Of a stretch of 64,000 nt of DNA, positions 25,920 through 34,456 are shown piece by piece. The stretch is from Ignavibacteria bacterium (GTDB lineage Bacteria > Bacteroidota > Ignavibacteria > Tepidaquicellales > Tepidaquicellaceae): positions 186,001 through 250,000 of the forward strand of contig JADJMZ010000005.1 in assembly GCA_016709315.1 (NCBI GenBank). The letters are read 5' to 3'. Positions within the stretch are counted from its first letter, which is position 1. The number at the start of each line of letters is the position of its first letter. Under the pieces are notes generated by a model. It saw only the letters and a list, made by a program, of their open reading frames with translations. It was not told the DNA's origin and ran no database searches. A program made the translations under genes and the position numbers.

Positions 25920-28106
25920 TTATTTCAATAGTATCATCCTCCTCGTCTGTGAAAAACTGCCAGCATTTAACTTATAAAAATAAACTCCGCTTGAAAGATC
26001 ACTTCCCTGCCTCGCATTGCGGGCATTAAAACTAACTGAATATTTACCTGCATTCCGGAATTCATTGTTAACAAGCTTAATTACTTCCCTTCCGTTTATA
26101 TCAAAAACCGTTAAATCAACTTCAGCATTTTGTGGAAGTTCGTAATTTATTTTTGTTTCCGGATTAAAGGGATTAGGATAATTCTGCTCTAAAGCAAATG
26201 CGTCCGGAATATTTTCATTAACATTATTTAGACCTGTAAATACATCTCCCCCGGTAGTAGTCTTAAGAATTGTTCCGTAATTCCCCGCTGCATATCCTGT
26301 AAGCGAATTTTTAAAAAATGTAGAATTAAGAATGTTATTTGTTCCGGACGTCTGTGAATACCAGTTTGTTCCTGAATTACTGGTCTTATAAATCCTGCCT
26401 CCTGCACCTGTAATGAATCCGGAATAATCATTTATAAAATTAATATTTGTCAGACTGATAAATGTTCCCATTAAGTAAGAACTCCAGCTTGTTCCTCCGT
26501 CAGTTGTTTTCAGAACCAGTGTATTAAAATCCTCATCTTCACCCATTGCAAATCCGGTATTTCCGTTTATAAAATCTATAATGCAGCCCCAGTAGAAAAA
26601 ATTGTTATAATGTGAAACTGAAAACCAGTTTAATCCTCTGTTTGTAGATTTAAATAATTCAGCATTGATTATGGCGTCATCAGAGGCATAAATAATATTT
26701 TCTTCCGCAAAGCTAACTGATTTGACTGAAATAAATACCGGGACTGTCGAATATTCAATCCAGCTATCTCCTGTATTTGTCGTTTTCAATACTCTTCCTT
26801 CTTCATCAATTAAAATTCCGTTGACGGGATTATCATAAAAATGTAAGCCGGTTATTTTTGAACCTGTTCCCGTTGAATGCATAATCCAGTTCAAGCCGCC
26901 GTTCGTTGTTTTATAAACTCCGGAATATTCGCCTGTAAATCCCGTATTGTCATTAATAAATACAAGATTTACAAAGTTTGTAGTGATACTGTTTGGAACT
27001 GAAAACCAGTTATTCCCGCTGTTAGTTGTTTTTAAAAATTCACCATTTTTACCTGCAGCATAACCGATCTGATCTGAAGGAAAATATATTTTGTATAAAT
27101 CTGATACTGTAAGAATTGGCGACTGAGTCCAATTGTTTCCCTGATTAGTTGTTTTTATAATTAATCCTCCATAACCTACAATTGTGCCATAACTCATATT
27201 GGCAAAAGAAATGGAAGTTGATGTCAGACTTGTATTAAGATTAATGATGTTCCAGTTTTCCCCGCTGTTAGTTGTTTTAAAGAGAATTCCGTTAGTCGCA
27301 AGAACAAACCCTGTCATACTGTTTAAGAAAGTAATCCTTCTCAAAGGAATATATTCCACACCGGGGGTTTCTGTCCAGTTCAGTCCTCCGTTCACAGTCT
27401 TCCACAACTGATTTCCGTTACCGTTTGGAAAGTATCCGGTTATAAAACCTGTATCTGCTGAAGTGAAATAAACTTCGTCAAATACAAACAAATCGCTTAA
27501 AGGAATTACAGACCAGTTTATTCCTCCGTCGGTAGTCTTAAACATTTTGCTGCCTGCTGAAGCGTAACCAGTCAGAGCATCGGGAAAACTGAAACAGGTT
27601 ACAAAATAATTATACACAGGACCCTGTTCTGTCCAGCTGATTCCGCCGTCCGTCGTTTTCATAATTACACCGTTAAAAAGCTGGTCAAACCTGTTACCGC
27701 CGATGTAACCTGTATTTGCATTTATAAAATTTATTGCTCCGAAACTGTAATTTGTACCTGTCGGCATATAATTCCAGTTAATTCCGCCATTAGTTGTTTT
27801 CAGTATTTTTCCTCTGTTGGCTTCTGACAATACTGTAACATATCCGGTACTTCCGTTAACGAAATATAATTTGTCATAATTATTCTCGTCAGGCGCATTC
27901 AGCAATATCCATGACGATCCGTTATCAGTTGTTTTATAAATCCCGGAAGCTATTGAAAAGGCAGTAGTTGAATTTACATATTGAATTTCAGTTCGGTTGA
28001 TCTGACCGGGTGTCAGATTCTGCCATCCTGCCTGCGCTGAAACAGTTTCTGTCTGTAATATTAAACTTAGAATAAAAACAACGAAAATTAATTTTTCTGT
28101 AATCAT
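25920..28106 (-). CDS. Large T9SS-secreted YCF48/BNR-repeat protein
   Basis: 728-residue exported protein. A signal peptide (cleavage after about VSAQA, residues 21-25) is followed by roughly fourteen 42-45-residue repeats built on KTT(N/D)GGxxW and F(I/V)N...TG(Y/F) strands, which would fold as one or two beta-propellers. The C-terminus is a type A T9SS domain (LEQNYPNPFNPETKINYELP, SSGVYFYKL, RRMILLK). It converges with gene B. Such proteins in this phylum are mostly uncharacterised surface proteins; ligand is unknown. No lesion is seen. Confidence 0.88.
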   Translation of the reverse strand: MITEKLIFVVFILSLILQTETVSAQAGWQNLTPGQINRTEIQYVNSTTAFSIASGIYKTTDNGSSWILLNAPDENNYDKLYFVNGSTGYVTVLSEANRGKILKTTNGGINWNYMPTGTNYSFGAINFINANTGYIGGNRFDQLFNGVIMKTTDGGISWTEQGPVYNYFVTCFSFPDALTGYASAGSKMFKTTDGGINWSVIPLSDLFVFDEVYFTSADTGFITGYFPNGNGNQLWKTVNGGLNWTETPGVEYIPLRRITFLNSMTGFVLATNGILFKTTNSGENWNIINLNTSLTSTSISFANMSYGTIVGYGGLIIKTTNQGNNWTQSPILTVSDLYKIYFPSDQIGYAAGKNGEFLKTTNSGNNWFSVPNSITTNFVNLVFINDNTGFTGEYSGVYKTTNGGLNWIMHSTGTGSKITGLHFYDNPVNGILIDEEGRVLKTTNTGDSWIEYSTVPVFISVKSVSFAEENIIYASDDAIINAELFKSTNRGLNWFSVSHYNNFFYWGCIIDFINGNTGFAMGEDEDFNTLVLKTTDGGTSWSSYLMGTFISLTNINFINDYSGFITGAGGRIYKTSNSGTNWYSQTSGTNNILNSTFFKNSLTGYAAGNYGTILKTTTGGDVFTGLNNVNENIPDAFALEQNYPNPFNPETKINYELPQNAEVDLTVFDINGREVIKLVNNEFRNAGKYSVSFNARNARQGSDLSSGVYFYKLNAGSFSQTRRMILLK

Positions 28107-28186
28107 AATTTATCTGATTTAATTTACACAAATTCAAATCAATATTATTTTATTCAATACACCCTGTTTGACTAATAAAAATATTT

Positions 28187-28260
28187 TCACTTCTAAGACA
28201 CAAAGACTCTAAGAAAAAATTAAAAGAATAAGAACTTCGAGATTTTATGCCTTTGAGGCA
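28187..28260. repeat. Degraded palindromic element (R3-like)
   Basis: CTTCTAAGACACAAAGACTC followed by ACTTCGAGATTTTATGCC recalls the arms of the R3-type elements at 13038 and 28530, but the hairpin is imperfect and no terminal repeats are visible. Confidence 0.4.
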
Positions 28261-28274
28261 TTTTAATTTTTCCT

Positions 28275-28380
28275 CATTCCCAAGCCCCAGCTTGGGAATG
28301 TCGAGTTTTAGCTTGCTAAACTGCTCGCTCGCCTTGCGGAGCAAGCCTCGCGGAGCGGGGGGCTTAGCAAGCAGGAAAAA
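28275..28380. repeat. R2 element (uninterrupted copy)
   Basis: The palindrome ATTCCCAAGC-CCCA-GCTTGGGAAT is followed by a 70-bp segment ending in GGGGGGCTTAGCAAGCAGG that pairs with TAGCTTGCTAA upstream. It is joined to an R1 element at 28397. The same R2-R1 compound is repeated at 28512-28817. Confidence 0.75.
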
Positions 28381-28396
28381 AGTAAACTTAGTAATC

Positions 28397-28444
28397 GACC
28401 TCCCCCTGCCCCCTCCTTGGCAAGGAGGGGGTTTGGGGGTGGTC
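28397..28444. repeat. R1 palindromic element
   Basis: Short form of the element at 6175: GACCTCCCCCTGCC, palindrome CCCCTCCTTGGCAAGGAGGGG and GGGGGTGGTC. It is identical in layout to 28770-28817. Confidence 0.75.
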
Positions 28445-28511
28445 TTGAATTGAAAAATTGACATTACAAAACTTCAGTTCCCCTCCTTGCCAAGAGTCTG
28501 TCTCAAAACCT

Positions 28512-28756
28512 TCCTCATTCCCAAGCCCCCAGACTGTCCGAAAACGAATTTAGGACAAAAACCTCAAAGTCTCGAAGGCTCAAAGAATCTTGTTTTGAAA
28601 GTTTTTAACTTCGAGTCTTTGAGTCTTCGAGGTTATTCCTTTGTTTTCAGACAGTCTGCCCAGCTTGGGAATGTCAAGTTTTGGCTTGCTAAGCTGCTCG
28701 CTCGCCTTGCGGAGCAGGCCTCGCGGAGCGGGGGGCTTAGCAAGCAGGAAAAAAGT
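28512..28756. repeat. R2 element interrupted by the 129-bp insertion
   Basis: Second R2 copy. Its first palindrome is split after CATTCCCAAGCCCC (to 28529) by the element at 28530-28658 and resumes with CCCAGCTTGGGAATG (28659 onward). The remainder closely matches 28300-28380, including the TAAACTTAGTAATC junction to the following R1 copy. Confidence 0.8.
28530..28658. mobile_element. 129-bp palindromic insertion element with 16-bp inverted repeats and 3-bp target duplication
   Basis: The ends CAGACTGTCCGAAAAC (28530-28545) and GTTTTCAGACAGTCTG (28643-28658) are inverted repeats with one mismatch. The interior is an imperfect palindrome (CCTC-AAGTCTCGAAGGCTCAAAG against CTTCGAGTCTTTGAGTCTTCGAGG). 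It splits an R2 copy whose intact version at 28275 reads AAGCCCCAGC. Here the flanks read AAGCCCC and CCCAGC, so CCC is duplicated (28527-28529 and 28659-28661). There is no coding capacity, so it is a non-autonomous, MITE-like unit. Confidence 0.75.
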
Positions 28757-28769
28757 AAACTTAGTAATC

Positions 28770-28817
28770 GACCTCCCCCTGCCCCCTCCTTGGCAAGGAG
28801 GGGGTTTGGGGGTGGTC
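28770..28817. repeat. R1 palindromic element
   Basis: Same short form as 28397-28444, again directly behind an R2 copy and followed by TTGAATTGAAAAATT as there, showing duplication of the whole R2-R1 compound. Confidence 0.75.
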
Positions 28818-28882
28818 TTGAATTGAAAAATTCACATTAAATAACTTCAGTTATAAATTTTTTCGTTTTAATTATACATTTA

Positions 28883-30961
28883 TTATTTCAGATACAGCAT
28901 TTTTGAAAACAGGATTTCATCTCCGAATTCTATTGCATAAAAATAAACTCCTGAAGACAACTTTGAAGCATCCCATTTTATGCTGTAATATCCTTTTCCG
29001 TTTACTGATATACTAATTAAATCCACTAATTGTCCTGCTGAATTAAAAATCTTTACGATTGCATTTCCCAAAAATTTATTATTCACAAAAAATCTGATAT
29101 TAGTGGATGGATTAAAGGGATTCGGATAATTACCCAGCAGTTTATAATTTCCGGAAAAATTTAATTCCGTTTCATTTACATTCTCATTCCCTTCGGTATT
29201 AACATGTGTGGGAGTACCGAAACTTGTAAATGGACTTATTACCCCGTAAGCTATGCTCAGATCAATGATCTGCTGCTTTAAAGCAATGGCTTCGGGTGAG
29301 ATCGGGTTCAGACTGTAATAAAGAATGAGAAGATTTTCGATTTTCTGTTTAGCCCAGATTTTAGTAAGAAACTGATACCTAACATCAGGAGTATCTATTC
29401 TGTTCAGGCCGTAATTATAAGTAACCGGCTGGTTAAAAGCTCTGCCGGATAATGTAACCGTAACGGGACCTGATTCAGTGTATCTTCCGGAAACAATCAT
29501 CTGCTGACCAATGTAAAGATTCTGCAGTGGATTCGGATAAACATTGTTTATGTATGAAGACGAGAATGAAACTGACGGACTTAGCAAAACCGGATTTTTT
29601 ATTCTCCTGTAAAAATTTGTAATTCTTTCTTCGACCTGATCATTAAGCAGAAACTCGGCAAATCCGTTGTTCTGAGATGACATTAATGTCAGAAGCTGCT
29701 GATCCACATCAGTGCCGATCCCGAAAGAATAAAGAAAGATCTTAGTTTCTGTAGTCAGAATCAGATTTCTTACATGAGCAAGTAACTGAGTTGTTTGCGT
29801 AATGCCTACAGTCGGCAAACCGTCTGTCAGAAAAATTATAATGTTTGCAGTGCTGTCATTTGCTGCATTGAAGTGAGGTACGGCAGTTGAATACGCTCCG
29901 GATATGTTGGTGGATCCGCTCGCCGATATGTTCTGAATGTAAGTAAGAGCAGAATCTCTTGTCTGTACAGAGTATGGCACGTGCCTGTTTCTGAAAGAAT
30001 ATACATTGGTTTCAAAATCAACAATATTAAACTTGTCTCCGGGATTTAAATTATTTACAATATAAGCTGCAGCGTTTTTTGCCTGAATAATTTTTGTACC
30101 GGACATGCTGCCTGATCTGTCTAAGATCAGAGTAAATACTTTGTTGATAATATTTGCTGTGCTTCCCGGATTTGGTTCGGCAATGAACAGAAAAAATCCT
30201 CCGAGCGTATCGGGAAGCTGACTGTCGGGGATCCTTGTGGAATAACTGTATAATCCGAGTTCATTCAGATTAAGGGAATATTTGATCTTATAATTCACAG
30301 AAGGAATTGCGCTGTACTGATTGCTTATGACAGTTGCAGTATTTCCGTTATTTGTCAGCGAAGTCAGTGGATTTAAACTTACAAGCCTGATGCTGTCTAT
30401 TGTCCTCTGAGATGAAAGATTAAATGCTAATTCCTGGGATTCTATTGTTTGATTCTGAATGAGTCTGTAATCATTAGGATAATCATAGAAGACATTTCCG
30501 AAATCATATTTCAGGAGCTGAACATATGTAACCTGAACTATCAGAAGCGAATCCCGTTTTACCTGTTCCGGAATTGAAAAAAACAATGGTCTTGCTCCGA
30601 GATAATTCCTCAGATTTACATTCATTGTTCCTCCGGGAAGGTTAGTATCCTGCGGACTCGGGGATATCGGAGCAATGTGCCAGACCCCGTTCAGTTTCCA
30701 TCTGAGCTCAGTTGAACTTGCGCCTTCCGGAAGCGGGAAAGCGTAAGCAACAGTTTTATCCGATCCGAGATTATTATAAAAAAGCTGCTGAGATTTTGTA
30801 ACTGACACCTGCATTTCTACTGATGCAGAAATGCTGGTTCCGGTAAGTTTAAGGTAAATGCCTGTTGAAGCATTTACTACACCTACGCCGTTTGAATATG
30901 AATTTAAGTAAGAAAATAAGAGAAGGAATGTAACCAGGAAAAAATACTTTGATCTGATCAT
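28883..30961 (-). CDS. T9SS-secreted VIT/von Willebrand factor A domain protein
   Basis: 692-residue exported protein. After a hydrophobic signal (about residues 6-24) comes a vault/inter-alpha-trypsin (VIT)-like domain, where VAYAFPLPEGAS is diagnostic. A VWA domain follows with the MIDAS motif DRSGSMSG (D281) and TDG (379-381), then a C-terminal region and a type A T9SS sorting domain (LGNYPNPFNPSTNIRF, SSGVYFYAI). VIT+VWA proteins bind ligands through a metal ion; here it is probably a surface adhesion or matrix protein. The gene is convergent with none and reads away from the repeat-rich segment at 31000. Confidence 0.9.
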   Translation of the reverse strand: MIRSKYFFLVTFLLLFSYLNSYSNGVGVVNASTGIYLKLTGTSISASVEMQVSVTKSQQLFYNNLGSDKTVAYAFPLPEGASSTELRWKLNGVWHIAPISPSPQDTNLPGGTMNVNLRNYLGARPLFFSIPEQVKRDSLLIVQVTYVQLLKYDFGNVFYDYPNDYRLIQNQTIESQELAFNLSSQRTIDSIRLVSLNPLTSLTNNGNTATVISNQYSAIPSVNYKIKYSLNLNELGLYSYSTRIPDSQLPDTLGGFFLFIAEPNPGSTANIINKVFTLILDRSGSMSGTKIIQAKNAAAYIVNNLNPGDKFNIVDFETNVYSFRNRHVPYSVQTRDSALTYIQNISASGSTNISGAYSTAVPHFNAANDSTANIIIFLTDGLPTVGITQTTQLLAHVRNLILTTETKIFLYSFGIGTDVDQQLLTLMSSQNNGFAEFLLNDQVEERITNFYRRIKNPVLLSPSVSFSSSYINNVYPNPLQNLYIGQQMIVSGRYTESGPVTVTLSGRAFNQPVTYNYGLNRIDTPDVRYQFLTKIWAKQKIENLLILYYSLNPISPEAIALKQQIIDLSIAYGVISPFTSFGTPTHVNTEGNENVNETELNFSGNYKLLGNYPNPFNPSTNIRFFVNNKFLGNAIVKIFNSAGQLVDLISISVNGKGYYSIKWDASKLSSGVYFYAIEFGDEILFSKMLYLK

Positions 30962-31124
30962 TTTTGTATCCTCCTTTCATTAAGATAATGAAAGTTAAAT
31001 TAAATGCAGAGAAGATTGATTTCTTGTAATATATTATCATTCCTTGTTTTTCTAATCAATTCATTTTACTATACCCTTTTTCAAAAAATGCAAAGTAATT
31101 AAAGTGCTATTTCGTGAAATTAAC

Positions 31125-31237
31125 GGCAAAGATCCTTGCCACGAATTACACTAATTTTCACTAATTTTTATTTTGCCATTCTTGTAGTCTTCTTTAAAAA
31201 TTATTTAACTCATAAATTCAAAACACAGTTGATCTCT
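31125..31237. repeat. Degenerate copy of the flank found at 33335-33420 and 33604-33640
   Basis: GCAAAGATCCTTGCCACGAA and the following AATTTTCACTAATTTTT-CTTCTTTAAA-TAAATTCAAAAC-CAGTTGATCT segments are shared with the region after the A2 gene. Here they are continuous, while there they are split by the small element at 33424-33595, so this is its empty site. Confidence 0.75.
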
Positions 31238-31383
31238 GCAGCAAAGGGTAGGATAGTCCGGTGTATATAAAAGGCGCGGAGATTCCGGTCCGGGAGACAT
31301 AAAGACAAAATACTCCAATGATACACTGCATACATTTTACATCAAGCCGAGGATGAGAATAAAGAGGGAGCTGATAAATCCAC
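31238..31383 (+). pseudogene. Relic of a second family-B gene
   Basis: About 145 bp resemble positions 25145-25300 of the intact gene B, including GGATAGTCCGG, ATATAAAAGGCGCG, AATGATAC-CTGCATACATTTTA and GAGAATAAA-GGGAGCTGATA. Small deletions break the frame and neither end of the gene is present. It is a decayed copy left by duplication of the A-B module. Confidence 0.75.
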
Positions 31384-31581
31384 CTGATAATCAGGTTCGC
31401 TTTTTAGCAAGGAAGACAGGATTCTTTCTTCATTTCAAAAGCAAATCATTCTGTTTAGATTTGGACATATTCATTACATAAAAACTTAAATGGTTTTTGA
31501 TATGTATTTTTAATTAATTCATTCTACAAAATAAATTTATTATCTCCCCTCTTAATAAATCAATACTACAATTTTCAACCC

Positions 31582-31662
31582 CCGTCGGAGTCTCCGAGCT
31601 CTCCGGGACTCCGACGGTAAAGCATCCCGGCAGAGTCCCGAAAAAACACGGAGGCTCTGCCG
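31582..31662. repeat. Two adjacent GC-rich hairpins
   Basis: A perfect 11-bp stem CCGTCGGAGTC/GACTCCGACGG (31582-31617) is followed by CGGCAGAG/CTCTGCCG (31628-31662). They stand out from AT-rich surroundings in a stretch without genes (31384-31916). Function is unknown; they may be part of another mobile repeat. Confidence 0.65.
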
Positions 31663-31916
31663 TTGGACGAATTTGTGTAATTCGGAGCATAAACAATCTT
31701 ATGAAAATAATAATATTTGTAATCTCAACTTAATTGGAAATTAACGCTTTGCAGCTGAGCAGAACTTTCTATTGCAATTTAAGTGTCTGCAAGAATTCTT
31801 TCTTCATTTCAAAAGCAATTAATTCCGTTTAAATTTAATCAGACTTACAAACAACATCACAGGTTAGTTTTTATATTGTGACTCTGCAATAATAACGTTT
31901 CATAAAATTATGATTT

Positions 31917-33273
31917 ATGAAAACACTAAAAGAAATATTTGATCTAAACAGACTTTCCACCATTCTACTTTATACAAGCATCATTTCATTCATCATCGCT
32001 TTCAACTTTACAGATAATCCTCCGGCAGGCGGATGGCAGCAGCAGTTTTGCCATTCATGAATAACAGACCGCTGTCTGATATTACTTTCGTGGATAGTCT
32101 GACAGGATTCGGAATTACCGGTGATCATACTGCAAATGTAACAAACTATGTTATCAAGACAACTAACGGCGGGGATAACTGGTTTGTAGTCGACAGCATA
32201 TATCAGGACTTAACAAAAGTAAATTTTATTAATACAAATACCGGTTTTGTTTGCGGTGGTCTGAATCAGATAGGCGGATATCTGACTAAAACCACTAACT
32301 CAGGAAAAAACTGGAATGTTTTAAGTACACCGTTCGGAGGATCGTTTCAGGATTTGTTTGTTCTTAATGAAGATACGCTCTGGGTGACCTCACCAGTAGG
32401 AGGCGGATTTGGTGGATTATACAGAACAATTAACGGAGGAGTAAGCTGGATAAGACAGGATGATAGAGTAGTAAACAAAATATATATGCTCAACGGGTTA
32501 ATAGGATTTATTAGCCTTAGCGATGTTTCTTATTTAGCAAAAACAACAAACGGGGGATTTAACTGGACATTTATTTCAAATCAAAATGGATTCCGTGATA
32601 TTTATTTTGCAGACAGTCTGACAGGATGGAAAGTGTCTGGAAGTATGAAGAAAACAACAGATGGTGGATTAACTTGGCAGGAACAAACACTTCCTGTTAC
32701 ATCAACTACATCAATGAGGGAATTTTCACATATGAATTCTGATACTATGTGGGGGGTAGGGGGAGTAAAGTTTTTCCCCGGAATTGGTGAACGTGGAATT
32801 ATTTATAAAACTACTAACGGGGGAATTAATTGGGGATATCAAATTCCGGATACAACAATAAATATTTTCAAATATTTTTATTGTAATTTTGTTGATAGAA
32901 AAAATGGGTGGTGTAATTCAACAATACCGTTAGGAGTTCATACAGTAAATGGAGGAGATACTGTTACAATATATTCCGGAATATCAAACAATAGTGTAAA
33001 CATTTCTGATGTGTTTTCACTTTATCAAAATTATCCAAATCCTTTTAATCCAAAGACAATAATAAGTTATGAACTGGAAACTTCTTCATCTGTATCAATT
33101 AAAGTTTTTGACATTCTCGGAAAAGAGATAAATGAATTAATAAATAAAAAGCAAAACCCGGGAAGTATGAAATTGACTTCGATGGTTATGCTTTATCAAG
33201 CGGAATTTACTTTTATTCAATGTTTGTAAATGGAAATAGAATTCAGACAAAGAAAATGATGCTGCTGAAGTAA
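31917..33273 (+). pseudogene. T9SS-secreted YCF48/BNR-repeat protein (paralogue A2), two frameshifts
   Basis: Paralogue of A1. ATG at 31917 opens a leader identical in layout (MKTLKEIFDLNRLS). The frame breaks at CAGTTTTGCC (32043-32052), where A1 has CAGTTTATGCC, so one base is missing. The long middle frame (32033-33229) holds about six KTTNGGxNW repeats and the sorting domain start (YQNYPNPFNPKTIISYELE). A second missing A near 33162 in NPGS shifts the end; the expected SSGIYFYSM...KKMMLLK continues in another frame to TAA at 33271-33273. Restoring both bases gives 452 residues, close to the 449 of A1. Confidence 0.85.
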
Positions 33274-33423
33274 CGACATTTGTCTTTTCAAGTAGTGCGA
33301 TAAAATTAAAATACTTTAATCTGATGATCATTAGCAGCAAAGATCCTTGCCACGAATTACACTAATTTTCACTAATTTTTTTATTATACAATTTTATACA
33401 CTTCTTTAAATATTATCTAAATC

Positions 33424-33595
33424 GAGACTTCTGAAAAACCCTAATGTCATCCCCGCATGCTTTTAGCGGGGATCCAATCACTTAAAACTAACTGAAAAAT
33501 GGATAACCAGAGGGTGCCCAACGCCAAGAGCACGCCTGCCTCACGGCAAGGCGGGCGTGAATAAAAATCCGAGGAAAGTTAGTTTTTCAGAAGTT
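33424..33595. mobile_element. 172-bp non-autonomous element (R4) with terminal inverted repeats and flanking TCTAAATC
   Basis: The left end GAGACTTCTGAAAAAC and right end GTTTTTCAGAAGTT are inverted (13 of 14 bases over the shared part). TCTAAATC flanks both sides (33416-33423 and 33596-33603). The homologous region at 31125-31237 lacks the insert and reads ATTATTTAACTCATAAATTC across the point. The interior has a TCATCCCCGC-GCGGGGAT hairpin and GCCTGCC/GGCGGGC hairpins. No gene is inside. Exact ends are uncertain by a few bases. Confidence 0.7.
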
Positions 33596-33729
33596 TCTAA
33601 ATCATAAATTCAAAATACAGTTGATCTATGAAAAGGAGTCAGAACTGACGGAAATCTTGCCAAAGATAAACTCGGAAGTTTATCATGAATTATATAAATT
33701 GTAATTAACTTTTTATTTGCTAAGTTCAC

Positions 33730-34160
33730 AGCCGGAAAAAGTTAGTGAGCTTCTGGAAAAAATGAGTAAGCTTACGGAAAAAGTAAGAACGCCACAGGAA
33801 AAAGTAAGAACGCCACAGGAAAAAGTAAGAACGCCACAGGAAAAAGTGAGCAAGCTCCGGGAAAAAGTGAGCCAGCTCCGGGAAAAAGTGAGCCAGCTCC
33901 GGGAAAAAGTGAGCCAGCTCCGAGAAAAAGTGAGCAACCTCCGGGAAAAAGTGAACCAGCTCCGGGAAGGGAAAAGTGAGCCAGCTCCGGGAGGAGCCGG
34001 AAAAAGTGAACCAGCTCCGGGAAAAAGTGAGCAACCTCAGAGAAAAAGTGAGCCAGTTCCAAGAAAAATTGAGCAAAGTGCGTGAAAAAGTGAATGAGCT
34101 ACCGGAAAAAGTGTGTGTGCTGCGGAAAAAGTGAACACGCAACCGGAAAAAGTTAGCAGA
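33730..34160. repeat. 21-bp tandem repeat array, about 20 units
   Basis: Units of the form GGAAAAAGTGAGCCAGCTCC repeat with a 21-bp period from about 33733 to 34160, with one 25-bp and one 20-bp unit breaking the phase near 33974 and 34117. Neighbouring units differ: three middle units are nearly identical, and the outer ones are degraded. In one frame each unit encodes a heptad EKVSQLR, giving a predicted coiled coil over about 80 residues (33717-34085 is open). No ribosome-binding site or known domain supports expression. The 34161-34378 stretch after it is AT-rich without features. Confidence 0.85.
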
Positions 34161-34378
34161 TCATTTGAAAACACAAGTTTGTTTCCGATAAATGTAAAAA
34201 ATTATCAAAATAGTTCAAAACAGTTCAATATAATGTGAAATATATGACTTATCTGCAGAAATCTTTATTATATTGAAAACATTAAGACTCAAACCGATAA
34301 ATAAACCTGTATAAAGTATTATAGAAATCTGAATAAATAAAGTGTATGGACTTGAATATTTAAAACAAAATTCTTAAT

Positions 34379-34405
34379 TTAGCACTCTAAGCAGGAGACT
34401 GCTAA
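34379..34405 (+). promoter_or_regulatory. CIRCE operator (HrcA site) before groESL
   Basis: TTAGCACTC-N9-GACTGCTAA matches the CIRCE consensus TTAGCACTC-N9-GAGTGCTAA with one mismatch in the right arm. It lies 51 bp before groES, so the operon is probably repressed by HrcA; hrcA itself is not in the window. Confidence 0.92.
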
Positions 34406-34456
34406 TCACAAATAGAAAATTAAAATAACATTAACAATAACCGAAAGGAAAATCAA

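Noticed and set aside
28487..28840. 117-codon open frame on the plus strand
   Set aside because: It lies wholly in R1, R2 and R3 repeats and translates GC-rich repeat sequence.
31514..31696. 60-codon open frame on the minus strand
   Set aside because: It is formed by the two GC-rich hairpins and has no start signal.
33726..34142. Long open frames on the minus strand over the 21-bp array
   Set aside because: They arise because the 21-bp unit lacks stops in several frames; the translations are simple ELAHFFP or LTFSRSW repeats.
33730..34160. CRISPR array
   Set aside because: Units abut directly with a 21-bp period and no unique spacers; no cas gene is nearby.
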